In this document: in pieces, positions 26,266 through 35,380 of the stretch | How the letters are laid out: each line of letters opens with the position of its first letter | Position numbering within the stretch: the first letter of the stretch is position 1 | Assembly (NCBI RefSeq): GCF_015265475.1 | Contig: NZ_CP054493.1 | Span: 434,001 to 498,000 of the forward strand | Length of the DNA: 64,000 nucleotides | From: Candidatus Sulfurimonas marisnigri | GTDB lineage: Bacteria; Campylobacterota; Campylobacteria; Campylobacterales; Sulfurimonadaceae | Direction: 5' to 3' | Program-made: the position numbers and the translations under genes | The notes under the pieces: generated by a model | The model's database searches: none | What the model was told of the DNA's origin: nothing | Seen by the model: the letters and a program-made list of their open reading frames with translations, nothing else

Positions 26266-26896
26266 ATTTTGAAAAATCTAAGTATAGTTTTCCGTATTCT
26301 CTAATTATCCTTACATCACTGTCATATACATCTAAAAAACGATTTTTGATAATTTTTCTTTGAGAAGATTTTATACCTAATGATTTTAGATACTCTTTTA
26401 GCTCTACTTTTTCATTGTCTATCAGTTCAGCCTCACCTTGGTGCACAAAACTTTCTAGTTCATGCATTGTAGCTTGTTCACGTTCAAGCATCATTTTATT
26501 ATTTACAAGTTCTAAAATATTTTTTAATTGAGCATCTTTTGTGCTGTAAACTTGCTCTATTTTGTCTCTTTCGTCACGAAGCATCTGCTCCTTATCACCT
26601 ATTAGCTTATCTACTTTCATCTCTAATTGCATTATCTTCTCTTTAAGAAAAGTATTCTCTTTTTGGTAAAGGGCAATAACAGTAGCAACGGTAGTTTTAG
26701 GTTTGACTATTTGCATCTCTTTTTTTTCTTGATTAACTTGGGCTCTTTTGTCACTCTCAATAGAACTTCTTGTTACTATTATAAAGGTGGCACCATCTTC
26801 AATAATATAGTTTAGTTTTTTTGCTTTTAGTTTTGAGTTAACCATCTCTTTTGACATTTTAAAGTGTTTACAATATTCATCTATTGTTAATCTCAT
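26240..26896 (-). CDS. Coiled-coil protein with N-terminal HTH-like segment, partner of the DUF342 gene
   Basis: A 218-residue protein with an N-terminal helical MerR/excisionase-like stretch (RLTIDEYCKHFKMSKEMVNSKLKAKKLNYI) that may be a winged-helix fold, then a long coiled coil (about 70-165) and a short C-terminal domain. The start is ATG 26896 rather than TTG 26908. It overlaps the DUF342 gene, which implies a joint function. No established name; the DNA-binding reading is inference. Confidence 0.55.
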   Translation of the reverse strand: MRLTIDEYCKHFKMSKEMVNSKLKAKKLNYIIEDGATFIIVTRSSIESDKRAQVNQEKKEMQIVKPKTTVATVIALYQKENTFLKEKIMQLEMKVDKLIGDKEQMLRDERDKIEQVYSTKDAQLKNILELVNNKMMLEREQATMHELESFVHQGEAELIDNEKVELKEYLKSLGIKSSQRKIIKNRFLDVYDSDVRIIREYGKLYLDFSKYDYSDLLA

Positions 26897-27015
26897 GAGG
26901 CTTTCCAACTTGTTTTTTAGTATTTTAGCATAAAAAGTTTTTAAAAAAGTTATTTTAAATGTACCCTACAATATAATGACACAATAAAAAAGATATAAAA
27001 AGTAGGGATTTGATT

Positions 27016-28089
27016 ATGGGTATTTTAGATATTGTGAAACCGGGTGTATTATTTGGCTCAGATGTGCAAAAAGTTTATAAACATGCAAAGGATATGGGGT
27101 TTGCTATTCCAGCTGTAAATGTTGTAGGCACTGATTCCATAAATGCTATACTGGAGTCTGCTGCAAAGGTTAATTCTCCTGTTATTATTCAGTTTAGTAA
27201 TGGCGGTGCGTCATTTTATGCTGGTAAGGGTTTAAGTAATGAAAATGAAAAAGCAGCGATAGTAGGTGCAATTTCTGGTGCTATGCATGTTCATATGATG
27301 GCAGAGGTTTATGGAGTAGCAGTTATACTTCATACTGACCACGCTGCAAAAAAACTACTTCCTTGGATAGATGCTTTGCTTAGTGCAAGCGAAGATTACT
27401 TCAAAACTTATGGAAAACCTCTTTTTTCATCTCACATGTTAGATCTCTCTGAAGAGCCATTGGAAGAGAATATATCTACATGTAAAGCTTACTTAGAGAG
27501 AATGAGTAAAATCGGTATGAGCATCGAGATAGAATTAGGTTGCACAGGTGGAGAAGAAGATGGTGTAGATAACAGCAGCATTGATAACTCACTTTTATAT
27601 ACTCAACCAGAAGATGTGGCATATGCATATGAAGAGCTAAGTCAAGTATCTCCACACTTTACAATTGCTGCATCATTTGGAAATGTTCATGGTGTTTACA
27701 AGCCTGGTAATGTTCAACTTACTCCTAAAATTTTAGATAATTCCCAAAAATATATCCAAGAAAAATTCAACACAGGTGAAAAGCCTGTAAACTTTGTATT
27801 TCATGGTGGTTCAGGTTCAGAACCTAGTGAAATTGAAGAGGCTATAGGGTATGGAGTAATTAAAATGAACATAGACACAGATACCCAGTGGGCAACTTGG
27901 ATTGGTGTGAAAGATTATTATGAGAAGAATAAAGATTACCTTCAAGGTCAGATTGGAAATCCACAAGGTGAAGATAAACCAAATAAAAACTATTATGACC
28001 CTAGAAAATGGTTAAGATCCGGACAAATGACGCTTATAGCTAGAGTAGAAGAGGCATATAAAGATTTAAACGCACTAAACAAAAACTAG
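27016..28089 (+). CDS. fba: Fructose-bisphosphate aldolase, class II
   Basis: A 357-residue zinc aldolase that splits or forms fructose-1,6-bisphosphate in glycolysis and gluconeogenesis. Zinc-site and catalytic segments are seen: VILHTDHAAKKLLPW, IEIELGCTGGEEDGVDN, AASFGNVHGVYKPGNVQLTP, and FHGGSGSEPSEIEEAIGYGVIKMNIDTDTQWA. The length matches class IIA enzymes. The start is ATG 27016, eight bases after TAGGGA; a TTG at 27010 in frame is less likely. Confidence 0.95.
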   Translation: MGILDIVKPGVLFGSDVQKVYKHAKDMGFAIPAVNVVGTDSINAILESAAKVNSPVIIQFSNGGASFYAGKGLSNENEKAAIVGAISGAMHVHMMAEVYGVAVILHTDHAAKKLLPWIDALLSASEDYFKTYGKPLFSSHMLDLSEEPLEENISTCKAYLERMSKIGMSIEIELGCTGGEEDGVDNSSIDNSLLYTQPEDVAYAYEELSQVSPHFTIAASFGNVHGVYKPGNVQLTPKILDNSQKYIQEKFNTGEKPVNFVFHGGSGSEPSEIEEAIGYGVIKMNIDTDTQWATWIGVKDYYEKNKDYLQGQIGNPQGEDKPNKNYYDPRKWLRSGQMTLIARVEEAYKDLNALNKN

Positions 28090-28458
28090 AATATAAACTT
28101 TTTTAGCGAGATTGTTAGAAGTCTTGCTAACCTAGTGGAAAATAAGTGGAGATTTTTTCACTTAGTTTTCACTCCTTTTAATCTTAATCTTAAAAAGTAG
28201 ATGAATATCTATTTTTACGCACCTTTCTTACGAGATATCTCTTTGGTTATAAAAGCTTTAGAACAAATTCAAAAAATGATATTATTAATTCAGTATTTTT
28301 TTGTAGCTTAAAAATATGTTTGCCAGAAATTAAGTATAACTTTTTTAAGACTCTGTGGATAAAAATTTGTTTTTCATGACTGACTAAATATTTGGAGCTT
28401 AAGCGTATAATTAATTAATTATAGTTAGAATATGTTTGATTATAATAAGGAGTTTGAC
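28090..28458. other. Intergenic region between aldolase and Calx-beta gene
   Basis: No gene seen. A candidate terminator lies at 28134-28173; the rest is AT-rich and includes a single DnaA-box-like TGTGGATAA near 28354 and the leader of the next gene. AAGGAG at 28447-28452 is the ribosome-binding site of the Calx-beta gene. Confidence 0.5.
28134..28173 (+). terminator. Candidate terminator downstream of the aldolase gene
   Basis: AGTGGAAAATAAGTG pairs imperfectly with CACTTAGTTTTCACT around GAGATTTTTT, and T-rich sequence follows. Confidence 0.45.
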
Positions 28459-30570
28459 GTGAATAAGTTTATTCTAAGTTTAATAGTAGCAGCACTACTA
28501 ACAGTCATTGGTTGTAGTAGTGGTGATAGTACTACAAGTGATGTAGATAGTTCTTCAATCTTGATTCTTCATAATCAAGGGGGGACTTGTTTGGATTGTC
28601 ATGGGCCAGACAGCGAAAAAGAGTTTACGTCCGGGGCCACAGTATATACACATTTAAATTCTGTCGATTCTTATGCCAGCGGATATACAGTGAGGTTGGT
28701 TTTAGAAAATACCGGGACTATAATTGATTATGTCCCAAAATACGGTACGGGTAATTCTCACACTTCATACGAAGAATCCATAAACGGTTTTACCGCAAAG
28801 GTTCTTGATGCAGATGGAAATGTAGTAAACAGTTCCGCAAACAACTCGCATGATACCTCACAGCTCAACTGTAACAGTTGTCACACTGCAAGCGGTGTCG
28901 GTGGCGCACCTGGAAGAATTACTTCCGATATGAGCCTCATTCAAGAAGTATCAGTAAACTCCGTTTCATTAGATGAAAAAGTAGAGGGAGCAAGCTTAGT
29001 ACATACTGTTCTTATGAGTGGAACATCTGCAACAAATCAAAGGTATTCATTTACTCTTGGTGGCGGTACAGCAGATGTTGCAACGGATTACGATACTGCA
29101 GTATTTAGCAACGGCGTTATCAATAATGGAGATGGAACAATTACTGTTCCCTCAGGTGTAGCAAGCTTTATAGTTACAGTTGTAACCCATGATGATACTC
29201 TCAAAGAGGGAGCAGAATCCTTTACCCTCAATGTAGGCGGTAAAGCAGCTATTGGTACTATTATAGACAACGATACAGCATCTATCACTGCTGTTTCTTC
29301 CGTCGCAAAATACGAGGGAGCGGGTTTAGTGCATACAGTAGAGATGAGCGGTGCTTCCATATTTAATGAAAATTACACCTATGCTCTTGGTGGAGGCACA
29401 GCAAGCTATCCAAGCGATTATTCAGATGCACAATTTAGCAATAATATTCTTAATAATGGAAATGGAACTATCACTGTTCCGGCAGGAGTGAGCGCATTTA
29501 CGATTACTGTTCCAGCGACTGATGATGCTGAAGCAGAGAGCACAGAGACATACAACCTAACGGTAGACGGAGTAACAGCATCGGGTACGATTTTAGATAA
29601 TGACACGGTGGTTACAGTATCTGTTAGTTCTGTTTCATCAGATGAAAAAGTGGAGGGAGTAAGCTTAGTCCATACTGTCCTGCTGAGCGGAGCATCTGCT
29701 ACAAATCAAGATTATATATTTACATTTGGAGGCGGCACAGCTACTTATACAACGGATTATGCGGCTGCGGTGTTTAGTAACAATGTTATCAATAATGAAA
29801 ATGGAACGATTACTGTTCCCGCAGGCGTAACAACATTTATGATTACAGTTCCAACGAGTGATGATACGCTTGATGAAGAGCTAGAAACTTATAATATTGG
29901 CGTCGCTGGAGTTATTGCAGTGGGAACCATTACAGATAACGACACAGCGTCCGTCACTACTGTTTCGTCCGCTTCACAAACAGAGGGAACAAGCTTGGTA
30001 CATACAGTACAAATGAGTTTTGTATCTACAACAAACAAAAATTACACATATACTCTTGGCGGGGGAACTGCTACTTATGCAAGCGACTATTCAGCTGCGG
30101 TATTTAGTAACAATGTTATCAATAATGAAAATGGAACGATCACCATTCCAGCAGCAATAATAACATTTACAATTACAATTCCTACTACAAATGATACTGA
30201 GGTGGAGAGTACGGAGACGTATAGCCTCGCTGTAGGTGGAGTAAGTGCAGTTGGCACCATCTTGGATAATGATACAGCCGCATCCACCTCCTTTGCAAGT
30301 GATGTTATGCCGATTTTTGTCGATGCAGATAAAGGTAATTGTAAAAGTTGCCATACTACAATCAGTAATAGAACATTTAAAGTCGGTGATGCTGCATACA
30401 CATATAACAATATTGTAAGTAACAGTCTAATAAATACAACATCACCTGATTCATCATCCATTCTCATAAAAGGAAACGGGGGAGATGGTCATAACGGTGG
30501 TGATAAACTCTCTGATGCCAACTCGATAACAGTAAGGGATTGGATAACGGAAGGTGGTTTGAACAACTAA
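28459..30570 (+). CDS. Triheme c-type cytochrome lipoprotein with four Calx-beta repeats
   Basis: A 703-residue protein from GTG 28459, chosen because AAGGAG lies six bases upstream; an ATG at 28432 would add nine residues before the signal. It has a lipoprotein signal ending LLTVIGC. CXXCH haem motifs occur at about 44-48 (CLDCH), 138-142 (CNSCH) and 628-632 (CKSCH). Between the second and third lie four Calx-beta-like repeats of about 110 residues, each with SSV....E-G..LVHTV.MSG and ending GTI.DNDT. The C-terminal domain (DVMPIF...CKSCH...SITVRDWI) resembles small haem domains of exported redox proteins. Probably a surface or periplasmic redox protein on a stalk. Base composition looks higher in G+C than its neighbours, hinting at acquisition. 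Confidence 0.75.
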   Translation: MNKFILSLIVAALLTVIGCSSGDSTTSDVDSSSILILHNQGGTCLDCHGPDSEKEFTSGATVYTHLNSVDSYASGYTVRLVLENTGTIIDYVPKYGTGNSHTSYEESINGFTAKVLDADGNVVNSSANNSHDTSQLNCNSCHTASGVGGAPGRITSDMSLIQEVSVNSVSLDEKVEGASLVHTVLMSGTSATNQRYSFTLGGGTADVATDYDTAVFSNGVINNGDGTITVPSGVASFIVTVVTHDDTLKEGAESFTLNVGGKAAIGTIIDNDTASITAVSSVAKYEGAGLVHTVEMSGASIFNENYTYALGGGTASYPSDYSDAQFSNNILNNGNGTITVPAGVSAFTITVPATDDAEAESTETYNLTVDGVTASGTILDNDTVVTVSVSSVSSDEKVEGVSLVHTVLLSGASATNQDYIFTFGGGTATYTTDYAAAVFSNNVINNENGTITVPAGVTTFMITVPTSDDTLDEELETYNIGVAGVIAVGTITDNDTASVTTVSSASQTEGTSLVHTVQMSFVSTTNKNYTYTLGGGTATYASDYSAAVFSNNVINNENGTITIPAAIITFTITIPTTNDTEVESTETYSLAVGGVSAVGTILDNDTAASTSFASDVMPIFVDADKGNCKSCHTTISNRTFKVGDAAYTYNNIVSNSLINTTSPDSSSILIKGNGGDGHNGGDKLSDANSITVRDWITEGGLNN
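28950..30280 (+). repeat. Four tandem Calx-beta coding repeats, about 330-339 bp period
   Basis: The motif TTTAGYAAYRRYGTTATCAATAA-like recurs at 29104, 29434, 29773 and 30103. Spacing is 330, 339 and 330 bp. A 38-base stretch starting at 29773 is identical to that starting at 30103, showing recent duplication or gene conversion between repeats 3 and 4. Confidence 0.75.
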
Positions 30571-30650
30571 AAGATTGAACTCATTTGAAAGAGAGCTTCT
30601 GTTGCCTTCGCAATGGGATTTATTAGACTTGGGCAAAAATAGAAATTAGA

Positions 30651-30995
30651 CTACTTTGAATTTTCATAAATATCTGCAATGCTTTTAGCATGTGGATTTT
30701 TTAAATAATAGTTATCTAAAAGCTGGTTTAGCCTGTTTTTATTAAATCTCCAATAATGTCTTTCATCAAATCTTTCATCACACAATATCTTCTTAAACAA
30801 CACATCTAAAGAAAGCTCAGCACTATTTGATTTTATTACATGTAGAACTAGTTTTGTGAGTTCTTCATGGGACTCTTGAGTTTTGTCATCATCTTTTAAT
30901 TGTTTATTTGGGAAGAAAGCATAAATTTTCCAGATACTTATAACAAATGCTAGAATGAAAAATGTGATCATTAGAGTTGATATATCAAATTCCAT
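30651..30995 (-). CDS. Hypothetical single-pass membrane protein
   Basis: A 114-residue protein with an N-terminal membrane helix (residues 7-28, MITFFILAFVISIWKIYAFF) and a charged, helical cytoplasmic part. No domain recognised. It is divergent from cmoA with 54 bases between the two starts, and convergent with the Calx-beta gene. Confidence 0.5.
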   Translation of the reverse strand: MEFDISTLMITFFILAFVISIWKIYAFFPNKQLKDDDKTQESHEELTKLVLHVIKSNSAELSLDVLFKKILCDERFDERHYWRFNKNRLNQLLDNYYLKNPHAKSIADIYENSK

Positions 30996-31049
30996 ATACT
31001 CAGACCTTTATTCATAATCGTATCATAAGAATTTTGCTAGAATGCCGTT

Positions 31050-31757
31050 ATGAATGATAAAGTATTTACAAAACCAATTAAAAAACAATTTGAGTTTGAT
31101 GAAGAAGTTGCCGCAGTTTTTGATGACATGCTAAAGAGAAGCGTTCCTTTTTATAAAGAGTCACAAAAAATTACAGAATTTTTCTCACTTAAGCATTTAG
31201 AGGATGGCTCTATTATGTATGACTTGGGTTCATCAACAGCATCTCTTCTTATAAACATAAGCAAACAACTAAAGTGTAAAGCCACTTTGGTTGGACTTGA
31301 TAATTCAGATGCAATGCTAGAGCAAGCAAGAAAAAAGTGTTTGGCCCTTGGCGCAAATGTTGAGTTGGAAAATGCAGATATTCTAGAGTACGACTATAAA
31401 GAAGCTGATGTTTTTGTTAGTAATTACACCTTGCAGTTTATTCGTCCACTTGTTCGAGAAGAACTTGTAAAAAAAATAGCTGCATCGCTTAAAAAAGATG
31501 GAATTTTTATATTTAGTGAGAAAGTTATTAGTCACCATCCAAAGTTGAATAAAGACTTGATAGAGTGTTATTACGACTTCAAAAAAGAGCAGGGTTACTC
31601 GGAGTATGAAATAATGCAAAAACGAGAAGCACTAGAGAATGTTTTAGTCCCATATAGTGAAGAAGAGAATATTAAAATGGCTAAAAATTGTGGGTTTTCT
31701 CATTGTGAAGTAGTATTTAGATGGGCAAATTTCGCAACTTTCATAGCAATAAAGTAA
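31050..31757 (+). CDS. cmoA: Carboxy-S-adenosyl-L-methionine synthase CmoA
   Basis: A 235-residue Rossmann methyltransferase-fold enzyme that makes carboxy-SAM from SAM and prephenate; CmoB then uses it for the cmo5U34 modification of tRNA wobble uridines. Recognisable text: [22 protein letters not shown] at the N-terminus, [12 protein letters not shown] as motif [17 protein letters not shown], and [10 protein letters not shown]. Length equals the family norm. cmoB is not in the window. Confidence 0.92.
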   Translation: MNDKVFTKPIKKQFEFDEEVAAVFDDMLKRSVPFYKESQKITEFFSLKHLEDGSIMYDLGSSTASLLINISKQLKCKATLVGLDNSDAMLEQARKKCLALGANVELENADILEYDYKEADVFVSNYTLQFIRPLVREELVKKIAASLKKDGIFIFSEKVISHHPKLNKDLIECYYDFKKEQGYSEYEIMQKREALENVLVPYSEEENIKMAKNCGFSHCEVVFRWANFATFIAIK

Positions 31758-31817
31758 ACCTACTTAATATTTCGTCGTTAGTTTATATTGTATTTTTAAT
31801 TTATAAAGTTTTATCTT

Positions 31818-32057
31818 TTACCAAACATTACCTTTTGGTTTTTCATCCTCGCCGCTAACAAAGTCAATTGCTTTTTTAGCACCATCTTCTAGCTGCTTAT
31901 ATGTGACAATGTCATCATCTCCACATTTTTTATGGTAGTAGCCTTGTAAATCATAATACTCATTGCAGTCACTATAGTATTTAGCTGAAATACCGTGCTT
32001 ATTTACACATGCCGAGAATAGGAAAAGTGTTGAGGTAAGTAATAAAAATTTAATCAT
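31818..32057 (-). CDS. Small lipoprotein
   Basis: A 79-residue protein with a lipoprotein signal, LLLTSTLFLFSAC, lipidated at Cys17. The mature part has three more cysteines (DCNEYY, KKCGDDD) and ends KPKGNVW. Function unknown. It lies downstream of nth on the same strand, 36 bases past that stop. Confidence 0.6.
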   Translation of the reverse strand: MIKFLLLTSTLFLFSACVNKHGISAKYYSDCNEYYDLQGYYHKKCGDDDIVTYKQLEDGAKKAIDFVSGEDEKPKGNVW

Positions 32058-32093
32058 AAGTTACGCAAAGCAAATAGTAATCCAATATTCATA

Positions 32094-32744
32094 CTAAACC
32101 TTGAAACTCTCTTTAGTTTTACAATACTGAGTTAAAAAGCACTCTTCGCAAGCAGGATTTTTTGCTTTACAAATGTAGCGACCAAACAGGACCATCCCTT
32201 GATGAAGCGCATGGAGATTATTTTTAAACTTTTTAACTAAAGTGGCTTCTGTTTTTATAGCAGTTTTGTCATCACTTAGACCAAGACGGTGCGAAACTCG
32301 AAACACATGAGTATCAACTGCCATAAGGTTTGCCCCTGTGTACTCTATCATGACAACATTCGCAGTCTTCTGACCGACACCGGCAAGTGTTATTAACTCT
32401 TTTTCATCCATCGGTATTTCACCATTATATATTTCAACAACTCTTTTTGCCATCAGTACTATATTTTTTGCTTTATTATTAAAAAATGAACAGCTATTTA
32501 TGAGCGATTTTACATCATTAAGGTTTGCATTTGCTAAAGATAATGGGTCTGGATATTTTATAAATAGCTCAGGTGTTATAAGATTTACTCGTTTGTCTGT
32601 ACATTGAGCAGAGAGCGCTACAGCTACAACTAACTCATACGCATTTTTATATTCAAGCTCGGTTACTGCGTCACTGTATCTGTCAATAAATAGCTGGTGA
32701 ATCTCTAAAATTTCTTTTTTTGTTGCTTTTTTTATTTTAATCAT
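32094..32744 (-). CDS. nth: Endonuclease III
   Basis: A 216-residue DNA glycosylase/AP lyase that removes oxidised pyrimidines. Motifs: VAVALSAQCTDKRVN, the helix-hairpin-helix with catalytic Lys (ELITLAGVGQKTANVVM), the catalytic Asp in VDTHVFRVSHRLG, and the C-terminal [4Fe-4S] ligands C-X6-C-X2-C-X5-C in CKAKNPACEECFLTQYC. It is divergent from ppiC. Confidence 0.95.
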   Translation of the reverse strand: MIKIKKATKKEILEIHQLFIDRYSDAVTELEYKNAYELVVAVALSAQCTDKRVNLITPELFIKYPDPLSLANANLNDVKSLINSCSFFNNKAKNIVLMAKRVVEIYNGEIPMDEKELITLAGVGQKTANVVMIEYTGANLMAVDTHVFRVSHRLGLSDDKTAIKTEATLVKKFKNNLHALHQGMVLFGRYICKAKNPACEECFLTQYCKTKESFKV

Positions 32745-32819
32745 AGAAGCAATATTACACTCTGTTTAATAATCATTAGTATTAAGTTACTAAAATTTTT
32801 AACTTAATAAGGAATTTTA

Positions 32820-33647
32820 ATGAAAATAACAACTAAAATAGTAGCATCTATAGCGCTTTTATCAACAATAGCAATGGCACAAACACTAGTAACGGTAAAT
32901 GATACCGCAATTACACAAGAAGATGTTGATAGAGAGTTAATGCAAGCAACTCAAGGTAGATTTAATCAAGTACCAGTTGACAAACAAGCAGAGTTTAGAA
33001 AGCAAGTGTTGGAGCAGTTAGTAGCAAAAGAGCTAATATTTGACGATGCAAAAAAGACAGGTATCTTAAAGTCAAAAGATTTTAAAGATAGATACGAAGA
33101 AGTTGTTTCAAGAATTAAAAAAGAGATAGCAATTCAAGTTTGGCAAAAAAGAGAAGTAGATAAGATAAAAATTTCTGATAAAAACTTGAAAAATTACTAC
33201 AAGAAAAACAAAGAAGAGTTTAATGAAAAAGAGAGTGCTCACGCTCGTCATATTTTAGTTGCTACAGAAGATACGGCTAAAAGTATTGCCAAAGAGTTAA
33301 AAGGTTTAAAGGGTGTTGCTCTAAGAAATAAATTCATGGATTTGGCAAAAGAAAAATCTACTGGACCAAGTGGACCAAAAGGTGGAGATTTAGGCTACTT
33401 TGCTCCAGGACAGATGGTACCAGCTTTCAGCGATAAAGTATTCAGCATGGAAGTTGAGACAGTATCTGCCCCAGTTAAAACACAGTTTGGATATCATCTG
33501 ATTTACCTTGAAGATAGAAAAGACAAACAAACAAAATCATTTAAAGAAGTTAAAGAAGAAATTTCTCAAAGATTAAAAATGGAACAAGCTAAAGCAGTCA
33601 TGATGGAAAAAATGAAAGTTTTAGAGAAACAAGCAACTATTAAATAA
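32820..33647 (+). CDS. Periplasmic parvulin-type peptidyl-prolyl isomerase (PEB4/PpiC-SurA type)
   Basis: A 275-residue exported foldase with signal peptide (MKITTKIVASIALLSTIAMA), an N-terminal SurA-like chaperone domain (about 20-125), and a parvulin domain (about 130-235) with ARHILVATEDTAKSI, GGDLGYFAPGQMVPAFSDKVF and TQFGYHLIYLEDR. It resembles Campylobacter PEB4 (CBF2), which helps outer-membrane proteins fold and was once taken for an adhesin. Confidence 0.88.
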   Translation: MKITTKIVASIALLSTIAMAQTLVTVNDTAITQEDVDRELMQATQGRFNQVPVDKQAEFRKQVLEQLVAKELIFDDAKKTGILKSKDFKDRYEEVVSRIKKEIAIQVWQKREVDKIKISDKNLKNYYKKNKEEFNEKESAHARHILVATEDTAKSIAKELKGLKGVALRNKFMDLAKEKSTGPSGPKGGDLGYFAPGQMVPAFSDKVFSMEVETVSAPVKTQFGYHLIYLEDRKDKQTKSFKEVKEEISQRLKMEQAKAVMMEKMKVLEKQATIK

Positions 33648-33655
33648 AAAAGAAG

Positions 33656-34522
33656 ATGATAAAAAAATCTCCTATCTCTAAATTAATTTTAGAGAATAGG
33701 ACATTTTATGTAAAACGAGACGATTTAATAGATCCATATCTAGCTGGAAATAAATACAGAAAACTATATACACTCTTACAAACTCCCTCAGACAAACTTA
33801 ATAAAATCATATCTTATGGTGGAACTCAATCAAATGCAATGCTCGCTATTGCTGCAATGTGCGCAGAGAAAAATTGGGAGTTTATTTACTATACAAAAGG
33901 TATAAGTCAAACTCAGAAAAATGAAAAATGTGGCAATTTTTTTATTGCTAAAAAGCTTGGAATGTTACATGTAGAGGTAGATAATGAATTTTATAAAGAT
34001 TTTATAGCTTCACTTAGAGTGAATCTAGATAATAAAACATTTATTGTCGACCAAGGTGGTGCGGTTGAAGAAGCAAGAGTTGGATTAGAAGTTTTGGCGG
34101 AAGAGATAAGAGCATATGACTCACATATTAAATCTCTTGCTACGCCATCAGGTACTGGCACAACAGCTCTCTTTTTAGCTCTCTCTCTGCCTGAATACAA
34201 AGTTTATACTACATCATGTGTAGGAGATATTACTTACTTAAAACAGCAAATGAGTGCGCTTTACACTATCCCTGACAACTTGGTTTTTTTAGAGCCTGAA
34301 AAAAAATATCACTTTGCAAAACCATACCCAGAGTTTCTACATGTACAAAAAAAACTTTTAGAAGCGGGAATTGAGTTTGATTTGCTTTATGCTCCTGGAA
34401 TGTGGAAATGTTTGTTAGAGCAAACAGATGAAGAGATTATGTATATTCACAGTGGCGGAGTAACAGGAAATGAGAGTATGTTAGAGAGGTACAAGAAAAA
34501 AGGAATTACTTCCTTTTGCTAA
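33656..34522 (+). CDS. PLP-dependent ACC deaminase / D-cysteine desulfhydrase-like enzyme
   Basis: A 288-residue fold-type II PLP enzyme. DDLIDPYLAGNKYRKL contains the PLP lysine (Lys about 33), and SYGGTQSNAMLAIAAMC the phosphate/substrate loop; the second domain has TPSGTGTTALFLALSL binding the PLP phosphate. The family includes ACC deaminases and D-cysteine desulfhydrases; the lack of a full set of diagnostic residues prevents a choice. It is eight bases downstream of ppiC and its stop is three bases from the convergent nitroreductase stop. Confidence 0.75.
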   Translation: MIKKSPISKLILENRTFYVKRDDLIDPYLAGNKYRKLYTLLQTPSDKLNKIISYGGTQSNAMLAIAAMCAEKNWEFIYYTKGISQTQKNEKCGNFFIAKKLGMLHVEVDNEFYKDFIASLRVNLDNKTFIVDQGGAVEEARVGLEVLAEEIRAYDSHIKSLATPSGTGTTALFLALSLPEYKVYTTSCVGDITYLKQQMSALYTIPDNLVFLEPEKKYHFAKPYPEFLHVQKKLLEAGIEFDLLYAPGMWKCLLEQTDEEIMYIHSGGVTGNESMLERYKKKGITSFC

Positions 34523-34525
34523 GTA

Positions 34526-35203
34526 TCAAATAAAAACAACATTCTCTTTTATGTCAACTCTAGCAGGCTGATATGAATTGATTTTTGCATCTTTGTCTTC
34601 GTATCCTAAAACTACACTATATAAAAGCGCTAAGTTATCTGGAATATCTAAAACTTGTGCGATAACTTTTCCAAACTCTGTTGTAGCACCTTGAGGGCAG
34701 CTATCTACTCCGAACTCTTGAGCAGCTAACATTATACTCTGCATATATGCTCCACAATCAAGTAAAACACCTTGTGCATTTTCTATATTTGCTTTATCTG
34801 TAAAAACAAAAAATACAGTGCTAGCGCCAAACCACCTAAAGTTATCGTGCCACATTTTAGTACGAGTTTCAATATCTTTTCTATCAACACCCATTAATTT
34901 ATATAGACCAACACCAGTGGTAATACGTCTTTTTTTGTATGGTGCTACCCAATTAAGTGGATAATATTGAATAAATTGATCATTCTCAACACCACTTTCC
35001 ATTTTTTCTATGATAGCATCGCCAACATTCTTTAGAACTTTTTCATCGCTAATAGCGTAAGTTATCCAAGGCTGCATATTTGCTCCACTTGGTGTCATAG
35101 CTGCTGCGTTTAAGATTTTTTCTTGAATCTCTTTTGAAATTGCCTTTTGAATATATGCTCTTTTTGATGAGCGGTTCTTGATAGCTTCTAAAATTGTTTG
35201 CAT
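34526..35203 (-). CDS. Nitroreductase-family FMN oxidoreductase
   Basis: A 225-residue protein with the nitroreductase pattern: IKNRSSKRAYIQKAISKEIQEKILNAA for the FMN phosphate, MTPSGANMQPWITYAI, DCGAYMQSIMLAAQEFGVDSCPQGA, and the end segment LYSVVLGYED. Such proteins reduce nitroaromatics, quinones or flavins with NAD(P)H. Divergent from clpB across a 177-base gap. Physiological substrate unknown. Confidence 0.85.
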   Translation of the reverse strand: MQTILEAIKNRSSKRAYIQKAISKEIQEKILNAAAMTPSGANMQPWITYAISDEKVLKNVGDAIIEKMESGVENDQFIQYYPLNWVAPYKKRRITTGVGLYKLMGVDRKDIETRTKMWHDNFRWFGASTVFFVFTDKANIENAQGVLLDCGAYMQSIMLAAQEFGVDSCPQGATTEFGKVIAQVLDIPDNLALLYSVVLGYEDKDAKINSYQPARVDIKENVVFI

Positions 35204-35281
35204 ACTAAATCCTATAAAATAATTCTGTATTATAATATAAATAATTAAAAGTTGTGTATTGATATTGTGGGCTAAAAAGAC

Positions 35282-35311
35282 TTGACAACAAGTGGCTCAA
35301 CTTGCTATAAT
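35282..35311 (+). promoter_or_regulatory. clpB promoter with overlapping inverted repeats
   Basis: Consensus TTGACA (35282-35287) and TATAAT (35306-35311) are 18 bases apart. Two overlapping inverted repeats cover the -35 and spacer: CTTG-ACAA-CAAG (35281-35292) and CAAGT-GGCTCA-ACTTG. The half-sites recall the HspR/HAIR pattern CTTGA...TCAAG, though spacing differs. Confidence 0.6.
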
Positions 35312-35380
35312 GTGAAAAGTTAAATATAATTATATTTAGTTTATCTAATCTTAAAATTAAATAAATAAAAGGATTTACAA

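Noticed and set aside
28950-30280. Regularly spaced direct repeats that might suggest a CRISPR-like or satellite array
   Set aside because: They are about 330-339 bp apart, stay in one reading frame and code for Calx-beta protein repeats.
30087-30467. Minus-strand open frame of 126 codons
   Set aside because: Antisense to the Calx-beta and haem domains; low-complexity hydrophobic product expected from repeats.
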